From: Streptomyces fumanus
Lineage (GTDB): Bacteria; Actinomycetota; Actinomycetes; Streptomycetales; Streptomycetaceae
Assembly (NCBI RefSeq): GCF_014655295.1
Contig: NZ_BNBI01000004.1
Location: forward strand, 1-64,000
DNA length: 64,000 bases
Reading direction: 5' to 3'
In this document: one piece after another, positions 25,816 to 35,264 of the stretch
Layout: each line of letters begins with the position of its first letter
How positions within the stretch are numbered: position 1 is the stretch's first letter
The notes under the pieces: model-generated
The model's input: only the letters and a program-made list of their open reading frames with translations
Databases searched by the model: none
Told to the model about the DNA's origin: nothing
Program-made: the position numbers and the translations under genes

Positions 25816-26957
25816 CCGATCAGCTCGCGCACGAGCGCCGCGACCTGTTCCGTCTCGATGAGGAAGCCGTCGTGGCCGTACGGTGACTCGATCAGCCGGA
25901 GCCGGTCGGCCGTGCCGATGCCCGCCGCCAGCTCCGCCTGCTGGCCCGGCGGATACAGACGGTCGGAGTCGACCCCGGCGACCAGCGCCGGGGCGGTCAC
26001 CCGGCGCAGCGCGGACCGCACACCGCCGCGGCCCCGGCCCACGTCATGGCTGTTCATGGCCTCGGTGAGCACCACATAGCTGCCCGCGTCGAAGCGGCGC
26101 GCCAGCTTGGCCGCGTGGTGGTCGAGGTACGACTCGACCCGGTACCTGCCCCCGGACCACGGGTCCTCCCCGTCCTGCGCCGCGCGGCCGAAGCGGTCCT
26201 GGAGCTCCGGCTCGCTGCGGTACGTGACATGCGCGATCCGCCGGGCCAGCCCCAGCCCGGCCCACGGTCCCCGCCCGGTGCCGTGGTAGTGGCCGCCGTG
26301 CCAGTGCGGGTCCGCGCGGATGGCGTGCAGTTGCGCCGACGCCCAGGCGATCTGCTCGGCGCCGGCCGCCGCCGTGGTGGCGAGCAGCAGCAGCGCGCCC
26401 GTCCGCTCCGGGTAGGACACCGCCCACTCCAGCGCCCGCATGCCGCCCATCGACCCGCCGACCACCAGGGCCCAGCGGTCGATGCCCAGCGCGTCCGCCC
26501 AGCCCGCCTCGGCCGCCACCTGGTCGCGCTGGGTCAGGAACGGGAAGTCCCCGCCCCAGCGGCGCCCGGGCCGCCGCTCGGTGGACGGCCCGGTGCTGCC
26601 CTGGCAGCCGCCCAGCACATTGGGGGCGGCGACGAACCAGCGGTCCGTGTCCAGCGCCAGCCCCGGACCGACCAGCCCCTCCCACCAGCCGGCGGTGGGA
26701 TGGCCCGGCCCGGCCGGCCCGGCGACATGACTGTCCCCGGTGAGGGCGTGCAGCACCAGCACGGCGTTCGACCGGTCCGGCGCCAACCGCCCCCAGGTCT
26801 CGAACGCCAGGCGCAGACCCGGCAGTTCACCGCCCGCCTCCAGCGCCAGCGGCCGCTCGCGCACGTACCACCGCCGGTGCCCGGGAGGGTCCCCCTCCTG
26901 CCAGCCGCCCGAGGCCGGCGGGAGGGGGACCTGCGAAGGTGTCAGTACGGTGTTCAG
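25812..26957 (-). CDS. metX: Homoserine O-acetyltransferase
   Basis: About 381 residues, alpha/beta-hydrolase fold. Nucleophile Ser in VVGGSMGGMRALEWAVSYPER, plus VLVLHALTGDSHVAGP early, VAGVDSDRLYPP (Asp) and ESPYGHDGFL (His) late: the MetX triad. It acetylates homoserine for methionine synthesis, and MetY, encoded upstream, then adds sulfide. No ATG or GTG is available before the conserved GDPPGHRRWYVRERPL. The most likely start is CTG 26957, which overlaps the metY stop (CTGA) with GAAGGG upstream. CTG 26945 is an alternative. Confidence 0.88.
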   Translation of the reverse strand: MNTVLTPSQVPLPPASGGWQEGDPPGHRRWYVRERPLALEAGGELPGLRLAFETWGRLAPDRSNAVLVLHALTGDSHVAGPAGPGHPTAGWWEGLVGPGLALDTDRWFVAAPNVLGGCQGSTGPSTERRPGRRWGGDFPFLTQRDQVAAEAGWADALGIDRWALVVGGSMGGMRALEWAVSYPERTGALLLLATTAAAGAEQIAWASAQLHAIRADPHWHGGHYHGTGRGPWAGLGLARRIAHVTYRSEPELQDRFGRAAQDGEDPWSGGRYRVESYLDHHAAKLARRFDAGSYVVLTEAMNSHDVGRGRGGVRSALRRVTAPALVAGVDSDRLYPPGQQAELAAGIGTADRLRLIESPYGHDGFLIETEQVAALVRELIG

Positions 26958-28315
26958 GACGCGCCCTTCGCCGCCCGGAACCCGGCCTCCAGGTCCGCCT
27001 TGAGGTCGGCCAGGTTCTCGATGCCGACCGACAGCCGCACCAGGCCCGGCGCGGCACCGGTGGCCGCCAACTGCTCCTCGTCGAGCTGGCTGTGGGTGGT
27101 GGACGCCGGGTGGATGATCAGGCTGCGCACATCGCCGATGTTGGCGAGGTGGCTGAACAGCTCCACCGCGTCCACGAACCGCTTGCCCGCCTCCACGCCG
27201 TCCCGCAGCTCGAAGGAGACCACGGCACCGGCACCGCGCGGCAGATACCGCTGCCCGGCCTCGTACCACTTGCTGGAGGGCAGCCCCGGGTAGTGCACGG
27301 CGGCGACCTCGTCGCGCTGCTCCAGCCACTCGGCCAGCGCCAGCGCGTTCGCGGAGTGCCGCTCGATCCGCAGGCTGAGCGTCTCCACGCCCTGGAGCAG
27401 CAGGAACGCCGAGTGCGGGGAGAGGGCGGGCCCGAGGTCGCGCAGCAACTGCACGCGCAGCTTGACGGCGAACGCGCCCGGGCCGAGGGCCGGCCAGTAC
27501 CGCAGGCCGTGGTAACTGGGGTCGGGCTCGGTGAAGTCGGGGAACCGGTCGGGGTGCGCGCCGAAGTCGAAGGTGCCGCCGTCGACCACCACACCGGCGA
27601 TCGCGGTGCCGTGCCCGCCGAGGAACTTGGTGGCCGAGTGCACCACGATGTCCGCGCCGTGCTCGATCGGCCGCAGCAGATAGGGCGTCGGCACGGTGTT
27701 GTCCACGATCAGCGGTACGCCCGCCTCGTGGGCGACGTCCGCGACCGCCCGTACGTCGAGGACGTTGCCGCGCGGATTGCCCAGCGTCTCCGCGAACAGC
27801 GCCTTGGTGTTCGGCCGGACGGCCGCCCGCCAGGCCGCGAGGTCGTCCGGGTCCTCGACGAAGGACACCTCGACGCCCAGCCTGGGCAGCGTGTGCCGGA
27901 ACAGGTTGTAGGTGCCGCCGTACAGCGAGGCGCTGGAGACGACGTGGTCGCCGGCGCGCGCCAGGGTGAGCAGGGCGAGGGTCTCCGCCGCCTGCCCGGA
28001 GGAGAGCGCCACCGCCGCGACCCCGCCCTCCAGGGCGGCGATGCGCTGCTCGAACACGTCCTGGGTGGGGTTGTGGATGCGGGTGTAGATGTTGCCGGGC
28101 TCGGCGAGCGAGAACAGGTCGGCGGCGTGCTGGGTGTCCCGGAACACGAACGACGTCGTCTGGTAGATGGGGGTGGCGCGGGCGCCGGTCGTGGGATCGG
28201 CCACCGCACCGGCGTGGACCTGCTTGGTCTCGAAGGACCAGGCGGAGCCGTCGGGCCCGGCGGGGCCCTCGTCGGGGGTGTGACCGGCGGTGACGGAGTC
28301 GATCGGCTGGGACAT
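26954..28315 (-). CDS. metY: O-acetylhomoserine sulfhydrylase (aminocarboxypropyltransferase)
   Basis: 453 residues of the PLP-dependent Cys/Met metabolism family: TKQVHAG near the start, substrate site [24 protein letters not shown], and the PLP lysine in [21 protein letters not shown]. It turns O-acetylhomoserine and sulfide into homocysteine. ATG 28315 has GGAG upstream. The long 5' region (28316-28565) carries a cysteine-containing leader peptide and GC-rich hairpins, so attenuation by sulfur supply is likely. It is coupled to metX by overlap. Confidence 0.92.
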   Translation of the reverse strand: MSQPIDSVTAGHTPDEGPAGPDGSAWSFETKQVHAGAVADPTTGARATPIYQTTSFVFRDTQHAADLFSLAEPGNIYTRIHNPTQDVFEQRIAALEGGVAAVALSSGQAAETLALLTLARAGDHVVSSASLYGGTYNLFRHTLPRLGVEVSFVEDPDDLAAWRAAVRPNTKALFAETLGNPRGNVLDVRAVADVAHEAGVPLIVDNTVPTPYLLRPIEHGADIVVHSATKFLGGHGTAIAGVVVDGGTFDFGAHPDRFPDFTEPDPSYHGLRYWPALGPGAFAVKLRVQLLRDLGPALSPHSAFLLLQGVETLSLRIERHSANALALAEWLEQRDEVAAVHYPGLPSSKWYEAGQRYLPRGAGAVVSFELRDGVEAGKRFVDAVELFSHLANIGDVRSLIIHPASTTHSQLDEEQLAATGAAPGLVRLSVGIENLADLKADLEAGFRAAKGAS

Positions 28316-28448
28316 GGTTCTCCGTAGGGGATCGGGCGGCCACGGAACGGGCCGGGGTGGGGCGCGGGGACCGCTGCCGCCGCCCCGGCCGGGAGGCGGG
28401 GCGGGGACGCGGGGAGGCACGGACGGCACCAGGGCCGCCGGGGAGGCG

Positions 28449-28466
28449 CCGAGGACTCGGCCTCGG
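28449..28466 (-). promoter_or_regulatory. Hairpin in the metY leader
   Basis: CCGAGG-ACTCGG-CCTCGG forms a 6-bp stem in the transcript, 30 bases after the leader-peptide stop and 134 before metY. It is a candidate part of the attenuator; competing structures would need folding to define. Confidence 0.4.
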
Positions 28467-28496
28467 GGCGGAGAGGAGCGCGTCAGGAAGCGCGCG

Positions 28497-28565
28497 TCAA
28501 CAACACGAACCCGGGCGCCGGCACAGGTCGATGACCAGGCGTCGCACGAGGGGTTCGGACATCAT
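28497..28565 (-). CDS. Cysteine leader peptide upstream of metYX
   Basis: A 22-residue frame in the metY 5' region. It contains LVRRLVIDLCRRPGSCC, close to the actinobacterial leader-peptide pattern (R-x-H-[IV]-D-L-x-R ... C) found before sulfur genes, and ends in two Cys codons just before the stop. Ribosome pausing at the Cys codons when cysteine is scarce would favour read-through into metYX. The start is ATG 28565 (or 28562). The ribosome site (AAAGAG) is weak, so expression is not certain. Confidence 0.6.
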   Translation of the reverse strand: MMSEPLVRRLVIDLCRRPGSCC

Positions 28566-28662
28566 GGGCTCTTTGTACCGCACGGCCCGGCCGCCCACCA
28601 AGAGGTGTCCCACTTCCTGGACGCGCCCCGTACCCCCCCGCGCCCCGGCCCGGTGTGCCGGA

Positions 28663-29682
28663 TCAGGCCGCCGGCTTCCAGCCCAGCGCGGGACCGAGCA
28701 GGCGGGCCGTGTCGGTGAGGATCTGCTCGTAGTCCTCCTCGTCGAAGGTGAACGGCAGCGCGAAGGCCACCTCGTCCACCTCCCGGAACGCCGCGTGGGC
28801 GGCGAGGCGTTCGGCGATCTGTTCGGCCGGGCCGACCAGATCGGGGGCGAACAGCATCCGGGCCGGGCCCTGCGGCCGCCGGGTGCGGGGCAGCCGCTGG
28901 GCCGCGTACTCCTCGTACTTGGCCCGCTGGACGGCACTGGCGGAGTCGGTGGGGATCACCACCAGGCCCTGGGAGACCCGGGCGGCGTCCCCGTCGGGGT
29001 GGGCCGCCCGGAAGGCCCGGATGTGGGAGAGCTGGACGGTGGCGAAGTCCTCGGACTCCTCGGCCCGGACCACGCTGCTGGTGAGCAGGTTCATGGCGTT
29101 CTCCCCGGCCCAGCGGGCCGAGCGCAGGCTGCCGCCGCCGTACCACATACGGGCGCGCAGACCGGGGGAGTGCGGCTGCACACGGTCGGAGTAGCTCTCG
29201 ATGCCCTCCGTGCCGCGGAAGTCCGTCACCGGCTTGCCGGAGATGTGGTCCAGCAGCCGCCGCACCCGCGCGTACCCGAACTCCTCGCTGCCGGCGGTGT
29301 CCGGGTACAGGGCGTCCCTGACCCGCTCGTAGTGCATGGGCGGGCCGCTGCTCACCCCCGGGTTGAGGCGTCCGCCGGACAGGATGTCGACGGTCGCCAG
29401 GTCCTCCGCGAGCCGCAGCGGGTTCTCCCAGCCCAGCGGGGTGACCGCGGTGCCCAGCTCGATCCGGCGGGTGCGCTGGGTGGCCGCCGCCAGGACCGCC
29501 ACCGGCGAGGCGATGCCGTACTGGAGATGGCGGTGGCGCACCCACGCGCTGTCGTAGCCGAGTCGTTCCCCCGCCTCCAGCAGCCGCAGGGTCGACTCGT
29601 GGCCCCGGCCGGGGTCGTCCTCGTCGAACAGTCCGATCGTGAGGAACCCCAGCCTCCGCAGCGGTCTGCCACCCATGGTCAT
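28663..29682 (-). CDS. LLM-class flavin-dependent monooxygenase
   Basis: 339 residues of the bacterial luciferase family: FLTIGLFDEDDPGRGHESTLRLLEAGERLGYDSAWVRHRH, RIELGTAVTPLGWENPLRLAEDLATVDILSGGRL. The closest recognisable grouping is FMN-dependent alkanal/alkanesulfonate-type monooxygenases. Its place upstream of the leader peptide and metYX would fit sulfur scavenging from organosulfur compounds, but this is inference. Start 29682 has GGAGGGTGGG upstream; 29676 and 29790 are less likely. Confidence 0.75.
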   Translation of the reverse strand: MTMGGRPLRRLGFLTIGLFDEDDPGRGHESTLRLLEAGERLGYDSAWVRHRHLQYGIASPVAVLAAATQRTRRIELGTAVTPLGWENPLRLAEDLATVDILSGGRLNPGVSSGPPMHYERVRDALYPDTAGSEEFGYARVRRLLDHISGKPVTDFRGTEGIESYSDRVQPHSPGLRARMWYGGGSLRSARWAGENAMNLLTSSVVRAEESEDFATVQLSHIRAFRAAHPDGDAARVSQGLVVIPTDSASAVQRAKYEEYAAQRLPRTRRPQGPARMLFAPDLVGPAEQIAERLAAHAAFREVDEVAFALPFTFDEEDYEQILTDTARLLGPALGWKPAA

Positions 29683-29816
29683 CCGAATCCCACCCTCCGC
29701 TTTCCGGGACATCGAGGTCATTGTCACCGAGCGGGGAGGGCCGCGCCCGGCCGCGGCGGGCGGGACGGCGGCCGGGCCGTGGTTGTTCATGAGACCGCAA
29801 CACCCGGTCTCACCCT

Positions 29817-29850
29817 GCGGAACGCGTCCGCCCCGGCGGACGCGTTCCGC
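29817..29850. terminator. 16-bp perfect-stem hairpin after the secreted multidomain gene
   Basis: 29817-29832 pairs exactly with 29835-29850 (two central bases). It starts 7 bases past the stop of the gene on the minus strand and is the likely terminator. A second smaller hairpin (GAGACCG / CGGTCTC, 29791-29811) lies beyond it. Confidence 0.8.
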
Positions 29851-29857
29851 CCACGGG

Positions 29858-32800
29858 TCAGTCCAGCGGCCGGATCGTGATGTCGCGGAAGCGGACCGTG
29901 TTGCCGTGGTCCTGGAGCCGGATCGCCCCGGCGGCCGGGGACTCGGCCCGTCCGGCGGCGGTGGGGCCGTCGAGGGCCACGTCGTCGTGGACCTTCTTGC
30001 CGTTCCACACCACGCTCACCCGGGCGTCGGCGGTCTTGCGCCCGGTGTCGTCGAAGCGGGCCGCCCGGAAGACGATGTCGTACGTCTGCCAGGTCCCCGG
30101 CGCGGTGGCCGCGTTGAGGTCGGGTGCCTTCTTCTGGTAGAGCGCCCCGGCCTCGTCGGTGGCCGGTGTGGTGTCACCGTAGGAGTCGAGGATCTGGAGT
30201 TCGTAGCGGTCCTGGAGGTAGATGCCGCTGTTGCCGCGGTCCTGCCCGGTCACCTCCGGTGGCAGCGCCGGTACCCGGAACTCCACGTGCAGCGCGAAGT
30301 CCTGGTACGCCTCCTTGGTGCGCAGGTCGCCGCAGCACACCTCCATCGACCGCTCCGCGGCCAGCGGCCAGGCGGTGGCCCGCCCGTCGGTGTGCTGCCA
30401 CTGCGCCTGGGAGGCGGCGGTGCCGTCGAAGAGGGCGACCGGGGAGCCGTGCGGGCGCACGGTGATCAGGTCGAGGTTGACGTGCCCGGTGTCCCCGGGG
30501 TCGTACCGGTAGGAGAGGGAGTGGTGACCGGCCCGCAGGCGCAGCCGTTCGGTCCGGGTGGACCAGGTGTCCCAGTCGCCGGTGGAGGGCAGCGAGGTCT
30601 GCCGCACCTTCTTGCCGTCGGCGTACAGCGAGAGGGACTTGGTGCCCTCGAACGGGTTCGGGCCGTTGGAGTAGCGCAGGCCGATGTCGTACGTGCCGGT
30701 CTTCGGGACCGTCACGTCGAAGGTGGTGGCCACCTTGCCCTCGGTGGCGTAGCGGTCGACGAAGCCGCTGCCGGAGTAGCCGGTGTGGTCGGTGTTGATT
30801 CCGGCGGTGCCGGTCAGGGCGGCCTCCTCGGCCTCGTACAGGGTCGCGGGGGCGGGCTGCCTGCCGGGCATCTCGTTGAGCGTGTACCAGGCTTCGGTGC
30901 TCCACAGCGACTCGCCGGACGCCGAGGTGAAGGGGCGCGGCGAGCGCACGTGCACCACCCGGTCCGGCTTGAGCCCGTCCAGCAGCAGCCGGACGGTGCG
31001 GCCGTCCTTCGACAGGGTCGCGGAGCGCACCGGAAGCCGTTCCTCGGCGATCTTCGGGCCGCCGTAGTCGGCGGTCGGGGTGTAGCGCCACTGCTCGGCC
31101 CGGTACCGCTCGGCCAGCTCCGCCGCGGTCCCCTCCGACACCGGCTGGGTGTACGTCAGGTCGAAGCCGCCCGGTACCGCGCGCATCGACTTGATGTCGA
31201 AGGTGTTGCCGCCGTTGGGGGTCAGCTTCTGCAGCCCGAACTTGAGCTTGCCCTCCTGGCCCCAGTTGCCGTCGGCGCCCAGGCCGCCGGTGTAGATCGC
31301 CCCGTCGGGGCCGAGGACGGTCCGGTTGACGCCGGCCTCCAGGCCCTGGGTGTAGCGGAAGACGGCGCCCTGGTACTGGCCCTTGACCTTCTCCAGGTAG
31401 GCCCGCTGGAGGCCGCCGTAGGTGACGTCGCCGACCAGCATCTGGCCCGCGAACCGGCCCTTCGTCAGATACAGCGGGGTGGAGGGGGAGTTGCCGATCT
31501 CGTTCTGCGGGAACCACAGCACCGGCCGGGTGACCGGGTGGTCGTCGAAGGGGCCGGCGGGCTCGGTGTAGTGGTTGAAGAAGCGGTCCTGCTCGATCTG
31601 CACCAGCTTCGACGCGGGCAGCCAGCCGCCCTGGTTGTCGGTGGCGAACAGCTTGCCGCCGGGCCCCCAGCCCAGGCCGTTGGGCGTGCGCAGCCCGCCC
31701 GCGACCGGGCTGATCTTCCCGGTCCGCTTGCTCACCTTGTACGTGACCCCGCGGTTCGGCGCGGGCTGCGGGACGGTGGTGGCGCCGCCGTAGTTGATGG
31801 CCACCGAGAGGTTCACGTAGAAGTAGCCGTCGCGGTAGAGCAGGCCGAACGCGAACTCGTGGAAGTTCCCGCCGTACGGCCAGGTCGCCACCGTGCGGTA
31901 CTCGTCGGCGACCTCGTCGCCGTCGTCGTCCACCAGTTGGGTCAGCTCGTGCTTCTGCGAGACGTACAGGGCGCCGTCGACGTACTTGATGCCCATGGGT
32001 TCGCGCAGCCCGCTCGCCACCTTCTTCACGGTGACCTGGTCCCGGCTGGTCCTCCCGGTGACGTTGTCCAGCAGGTACACCTCGCCGGCGGTCTGCTCGC
32101 TGCCGCCCCAGGTGCTGATGGCCAGGCGTCCGTCGGGCAGCCAGTCCATGCCGCTGACCTGCGGTTCGAAGCCCTCGGGGCGCAGGTCGGTGAGGGTCAG
32201 GTCGGGGCGTACGGAGGTCAGGGGCAGGCCGTCGCCGGGGGTGTCGCCGCCGGCCTCGCACTCCTTGCGGCCCGGCGCGGTCACCCGGACCACACCGGCG
32301 TCGGTGGTCAGCGCCTCGGTGGGCACGACGCTGAAGCCGTCCGCGCCCGGCGGCCGCCAGGACAGCCGCAGTTCCTGTCCGCCGTCGCGTTCGAAGTGGT
32401 CGATGCGCAGCGGGTGCGCCCCGGCGGTGAGCTGGACCGTGCCGTCCTTCGGCTCGGCGCCGTGCAGGCCGTCGTGGTCGACGACCGTGCTGCCGTCGAT
32501 GGTGAGCCGGGAGCCGTCGTCGCTGGTGAGCCGGAAGACGTAGGTGCCGTCGCTGGGGGCGACCAGGTAACCGGTCGCCTGCGTCACGAAGTGGTCCGCG
32601 AAGCCGCCGAAGTCGGCCTCCGTGGACCAGTCGACCGTCGGCATCAGCTTGTCGTGGTTGGGGGTCTGACCGGGCTTGAGGGTGCAGAGCTTGCTCAGCG
32701 GGGTCTGCACGTCGAACACGCGCAGGGTGATGCCGGGTTCCTGGGGCGGGATGTCCGAGGGGGCGGCGAGGGCGGCCGGGGCGGCGGACAGGCCGCCGGC

Positions 32801-32872
32801 CAGGATGCCCGATGTCAGCAGCAGGACGACACGTCTGCGCAGGCGCGGCAGCAGACGGTGGCGTTGGCGCAT
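29858..32872 (-). CDS. Large secreted multidomain protein: PA14, sugar-dehydrogenase-like propeller, CBM, DUF1080
   Basis: 1004 residues with a Sec signal peptide (RLRRRVVLLLTSGILAGGLSAAPAALA). In order: a PA14-type carbohydrate-binding region (residues ~75-180: GYLVAPSDGTYVFRLTSDDGSRLTIDG), a six-bladed-propeller region like PQQ/GSDH-type sugar dehydrogenases (~220-620), a CBM6/35-like beta-sandwich (YEAEEAALTGTAGINTDHTGYSGSGFVD, ~670-800), and a C-terminal DUF1080/concanavalin-like domain (~805-1004). Proteins of this layout act on glycans outside the cell. The substrate is unknown. GGAGG is 5 bases before ATG 32872. Confidence 0.8.
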   Translation of the reverse strand: MRQRHRLLPRLRRRVVLLLTSGILAGGLSAAPAALAAPSDIPPQEPGITLRVFDVQTPLSKLCTLKPGQTPNHDKLMPTVDWSTEADFGGFADHFVTQATGYLVAPSDGTYVFRLTSDDGSRLTIDGSTVVDHDGLHGAEPKDGTVQLTAGAHPLRIDHFERDGGQELRLSWRPPGADGFSVVPTEALTTDAGVVRVTAPGRKECEAGGDTPGDGLPLTSVRPDLTLTDLRPEGFEPQVSGMDWLPDGRLAISTWGGSEQTAGEVYLLDNVTGRTSRDQVTVKKVASGLREPMGIKYVDGALYVSQKHELTQLVDDDGDEVADEYRTVATWPYGGNFHEFAFGLLYRDGYFYVNLSVAINYGGATTVPQPAPNRGVTYKVSKRTGKISPVAGGLRTPNGLGWGPGGKLFATDNQGGWLPASKLVQIEQDRFFNHYTEPAGPFDDHPVTRPVLWFPQNEIGNSPSTPLYLTKGRFAGQMLVGDVTYGGLQRAYLEKVKGQYQGAVFRYTQGLEAGVNRTVLGPDGAIYTGGLGADGNWGQEGKLKFGLQKLTPNGGNTFDIKSMRAVPGGFDLTYTQPVSEGTAAELAERYRAEQWRYTPTADYGGPKIAEERLPVRSATLSKDGRTVRLLLDGLKPDRVVHVRSPRPFTSASGESLWSTEAWYTLNEMPGRQPAPATLYEAEEAALTGTAGINTDHTGYSGSGFVDRYATEGKVATTFDVTVPKTGTYDIGLRYSNGPNPFEGTKSLSLYADGKKVRQTSLPSTGDWDTWSTRTERLRLRAGHHSLSYRYDPGDTGHVNLDLITVRPHGSPVALFDGTAASQAQWQHTDGRATAWPLAAERSMEVCCGDLRTKEAYQDFALHVEFRVPALPPEVTGQDRGNSGIYLQDRYELQILDSYGDTTPATDEAGALYQKKAPDLNAATAPGTWQTYDIVFRAARFDDTGRKTADARVSVVWNGKKVHDDVALDGPTAAGRAESPAAGAIRLQDHGNTVRFRDITIRPLD

Positions 32873-33018
32873 TGGTCCTCCGTGGGGTGGGGACCGGACC
32901 GTGCCGGAAATCGCTCCGGTCATGAGCGGGCGGGCTGCAGTTCCGCCGTCAAGGTAGGAGACTTCTGCTTGACATGTCCATACTTTGTCATCGCCGTGTT
33001 GAAAGTCCGGCGCCGCCG

Positions 33019-33930
33019 CTACCGCCCGGCGGTCGCGTCCGGTGCGCCGTCGACCGCGATGCCCAGTTGGCCGGCCACGCCGGTCAGGGCCGCTCCCAGC
33101 GGCAGCGCGACCCGGGTGACGGCGTGCCGGTCGCCGCGGGTCGGGTCCCGGTTGACGATCAGTACCGGCTTCCCGGCGTCGGCGGCCTGCCGGACGAACC
33201 GCAGCCCCGACATCACCGTCAGCGAGGACCCCAGGACCAGCAGCGAGGCCGCGGCGCGGACCAGGGCACGGCAGTACTCGACCCGGGCCGGCGGAACGTT
33301 CTCGCCGAAGAACACCACGTCCGGCTTGAGGACGCCGCCGCACAGCGCGCAGTCCACCACCCGGAAGTCCCCGACCTGCTCGTCGTCGAGGTCGGCGTCA
33401 CCGTCCGGGTTGATCCCGGCGGCCACCGGCGCGAAGTCCGGGTTGGCCGCCGTCAGGCGCCGGGCGAGTTCCCGGCGCGGGCTCAGGGTGCCGCAGGAGA
33501 GGCAGATCACGCGGTCCAAGCTGCCGTGCAGCTCGACCACGCCCTCGCTGCCGGCCGCCTGGTGCAGCCCGTCGACGTTCTGGGTGATCACCCCCGTGAG
33601 CAGGCCGTGCCGCCCGAACGCGGCCACGGCCCGGTGCCCGGCGTTGGGCAGGGCCCGGCCGAAGGTGCGCCAGCCGAGGTGGCTGCGCGCCCAGTACCGG
33701 CGCCGCGCCTGGAGACTGCCGGTGAAGTCCTGGAAGGTCATCGGCGTGTGCCGGCTCAGGCTCCCGCCCTCGCCCCGGTAGTCGGGGATGCCCGACTCGG
33801 TGGACAGGCCCGCCCCGCTGAGCACCAGCACCCGGCCACCGCTCAGCGCGTCGGCGACCGGCGCCGGGTCGGTGCTGCCCGGCGGCAGGTCGTCGGTGGG
33901 GGTCCAGCTCAGAGTGGGGCGCATCCGCAT
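33019..33930 (-). CDS. Sir2-family NAD-dependent protein deacetylase
   Basis: 303 residues. NAD-binding GAGLSTESGIPDYRG, catalytic QNVDGLHQAAGS followed by ELHG, and a zinc site of two Cys pairs (CLSC ... CALC) are all present. It removes acyl groups from protein lysines using NAD. The start may be 33930 or 33924. It is 39 bases downstream of the MpaB-type oxygenase gene on the same strand and may be its transcriptional neighbour. Confidence 0.92.
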   Translation of the reverse strand: MRMRPTLSWTPTDDLPPGSTDPAPVADALSGGRVLVLSGAGLSTESGIPDYRGEGGSLSRHTPMTFQDFTGSLQARRRYWARSHLGWRTFGRALPNAGHRAVAAFGRHGLLTGVITQNVDGLHQAAGSEGVVELHGSLDRVICLSCGTLSPRRELARRLTAANPDFAPVAAGINPDGDADLDDEQVGDFRVVDCALCGGVLKPDVVFFGENVPPARVEYCRALVRAAASLLVLGSSLTVMSGLRFVRQAADAGKPVLIVNRDPTRGDRHAVTRVALPLGAALTGVAGQLGIAVDGAPDATAGR

Positions 33931-33969
33931 GCCGCCAGGGTACGGAATCCGGACGGACCGGCGCCGGGG

Positions 33970-35133
33970 TCAGGGGGTGACCGTCGGTGCGGGGGGAGTC
34001 CAGCGCCGGGTGCGGGGCACGCCGGCGGACACCCCGAAGTCCTTCTTCAACTGCTCGGGCACGGCGTAGTGCATCACCCGGCCGCGGGTGAGGGAGGACA
34101 GCTCCAGGACCGAGGTGAGGTGGCCGAGCCGGTCCAGGGCCCAGGCGCCCAGCGGCGAGCGGTCCTCGATCGTCTCCAGCACCCCGAGCAGGTGCGGGAC
34201 GACCCTGGCCACGCCGTCCCACGCGGTGCGGGGCACCTCCAGCCAGTCGGCGCAGGTGTCGCCGACCAGGTGGCGGATCAGGGCGGAGACGACCGGGTCG
34301 AAGAAGGTGCCGGGGACGACCTCCTCGTAGAGGTCGATGAGCTGCCGGGTCAGACGGGCGCCCTCCTCGGAGGGGCCCATGTGCCGGATCATGTACAGGT
34401 CGAGGAATGCGCGGGCCTCCTGCAGCGTCTTCGGTACGGCGTCCTGGTCGACGCCGAGCATGGCGCCGACCACGCGCCAGGCGTAGAAGTACGCCTCGGC
34501 GCCCTCCGTGGACATGTGGATGCCCAGCCGGTGCAGGCTGTCCAGGACCAGCAGGGAGAAGAACATCTGCCCGCCGATCATGTCCTCCTGGCAGATCGGC
34601 GTCCCGAGGGCCTCCGTGTCCCAGCGGCCCTCGCGCCTGAGGTGGTGGCGGATGGCGGCGTGCAGCAGGCGGACCTTCTGCGCGGCCGGGAGGAAGCGGC
34701 TGCCCGCCTCGAAGGCGTCCGGCCGCATCAGGTACACGGTGAACTGGCCGGTCTCCGCCATCCGCTTGGACGGGTAGTTGAGCCCGTGGGTGGTGGCCAG
34801 CAACTTCGCCACGTGCGGCACGAGGTAGCAGGCGGGCATGGCGGCGAAGGACAGCGCGGTGGAGATGTGCACGTCGTTGTCGATGAAGAACAGCCGGGCC
34901 CGCTCCATCTCCTCCCAGTCCACCCAGTCCGGCGGGACGGCGGTGGCCCGCAGGTACTCGCGGGCGACCTCGGGCAGTCCGTCGGGCAGCGGTGAGCCGG
35001 CGGTGGAGACATGGCGCATCAGCGTGTTGAACCGGCCCACCTCCCCCCGCTCGAACAGCGTGGCCACCACGGCGTCGGCGAGTTCGTCGCCGTCGTGGCG
35101 CAGGGCGTCCAGCGCGCTCTCGGTGCAGGTCAT
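33970..35133 (-). CDS. MpaB/latex-clearing-type oxygenase (DUF2236)
   Basis: 387 residues, no signal peptide. The family region spans ARLFFIDNDVHISTALSFAAMPACYLVPHVAKLLATTHGLNYPSKRMAETGQF and RLLHAAIRHHLRREGRWD, with several His that could bind haem b. Relatives include fungal MpaB and bacterial Lcp, which cleave isoprenoid chains oxidatively. Beside a polyprenyl synthetase gene, a polyprenyl substrate is an attractive guess. AAGGG precedes ATG 35133. Confidence 0.8.
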   Translation of the reverse strand: MTCTESALDALRHDGDELADAVVATLFERGEVGRFNTLMRHVSTAGSPLPDGLPEVAREYLRATAVPPDWVDWEEMERARLFFIDNDVHISTALSFAAMPACYLVPHVAKLLATTHGLNYPSKRMAETGQFTVYLMRPDAFEAGSRFLPAAQKVRLLHAAIRHHLRREGRWDTEALGTPICQEDMIGGQMFFSLLVLDSLHRLGIHMSTEGAEAYFYAWRVVGAMLGVDQDAVPKTLQEARAFLDLYMIRHMGPSEEGARLTRQLIDLYEEVVPGTFFDPVVSALIRHLVGDTCADWLEVPRTAWDGVARVVPHLLGVLETIEDRSPLGAWALDRLGHLTSVLELSSLTRGRVMHYAVPEQLKKDFGVSAGVPRTRRWTPPAPTVTP

Positions 35134-35264
35134 GGCAGCGGCCCTTCTCGGTGGTCCGCGCGGTTCGGCGGGGGGCCGGGCGCGGGGTGGTCGGTGGTGG
35201 GGCGGGTCCGTGAAGACCGGTCCGTGGCTGAGCCGGTCAGTGAAGCGACCGGTAGCGGAGCGGC

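Noticed and set aside
28663..29790. Longer LLM monooxygenase starting at 29790
   Set aside because: The added 36 residues are low-complexity and lack homology; ATG 29682 has a strong GGAGG ribosome site.
29639..33781. A 1380-codon open frame on the plus strand
   Set aside because: Antisense shadow of the secreted multidomain and sirtuin genes, whose domains are clear on the minus strand.
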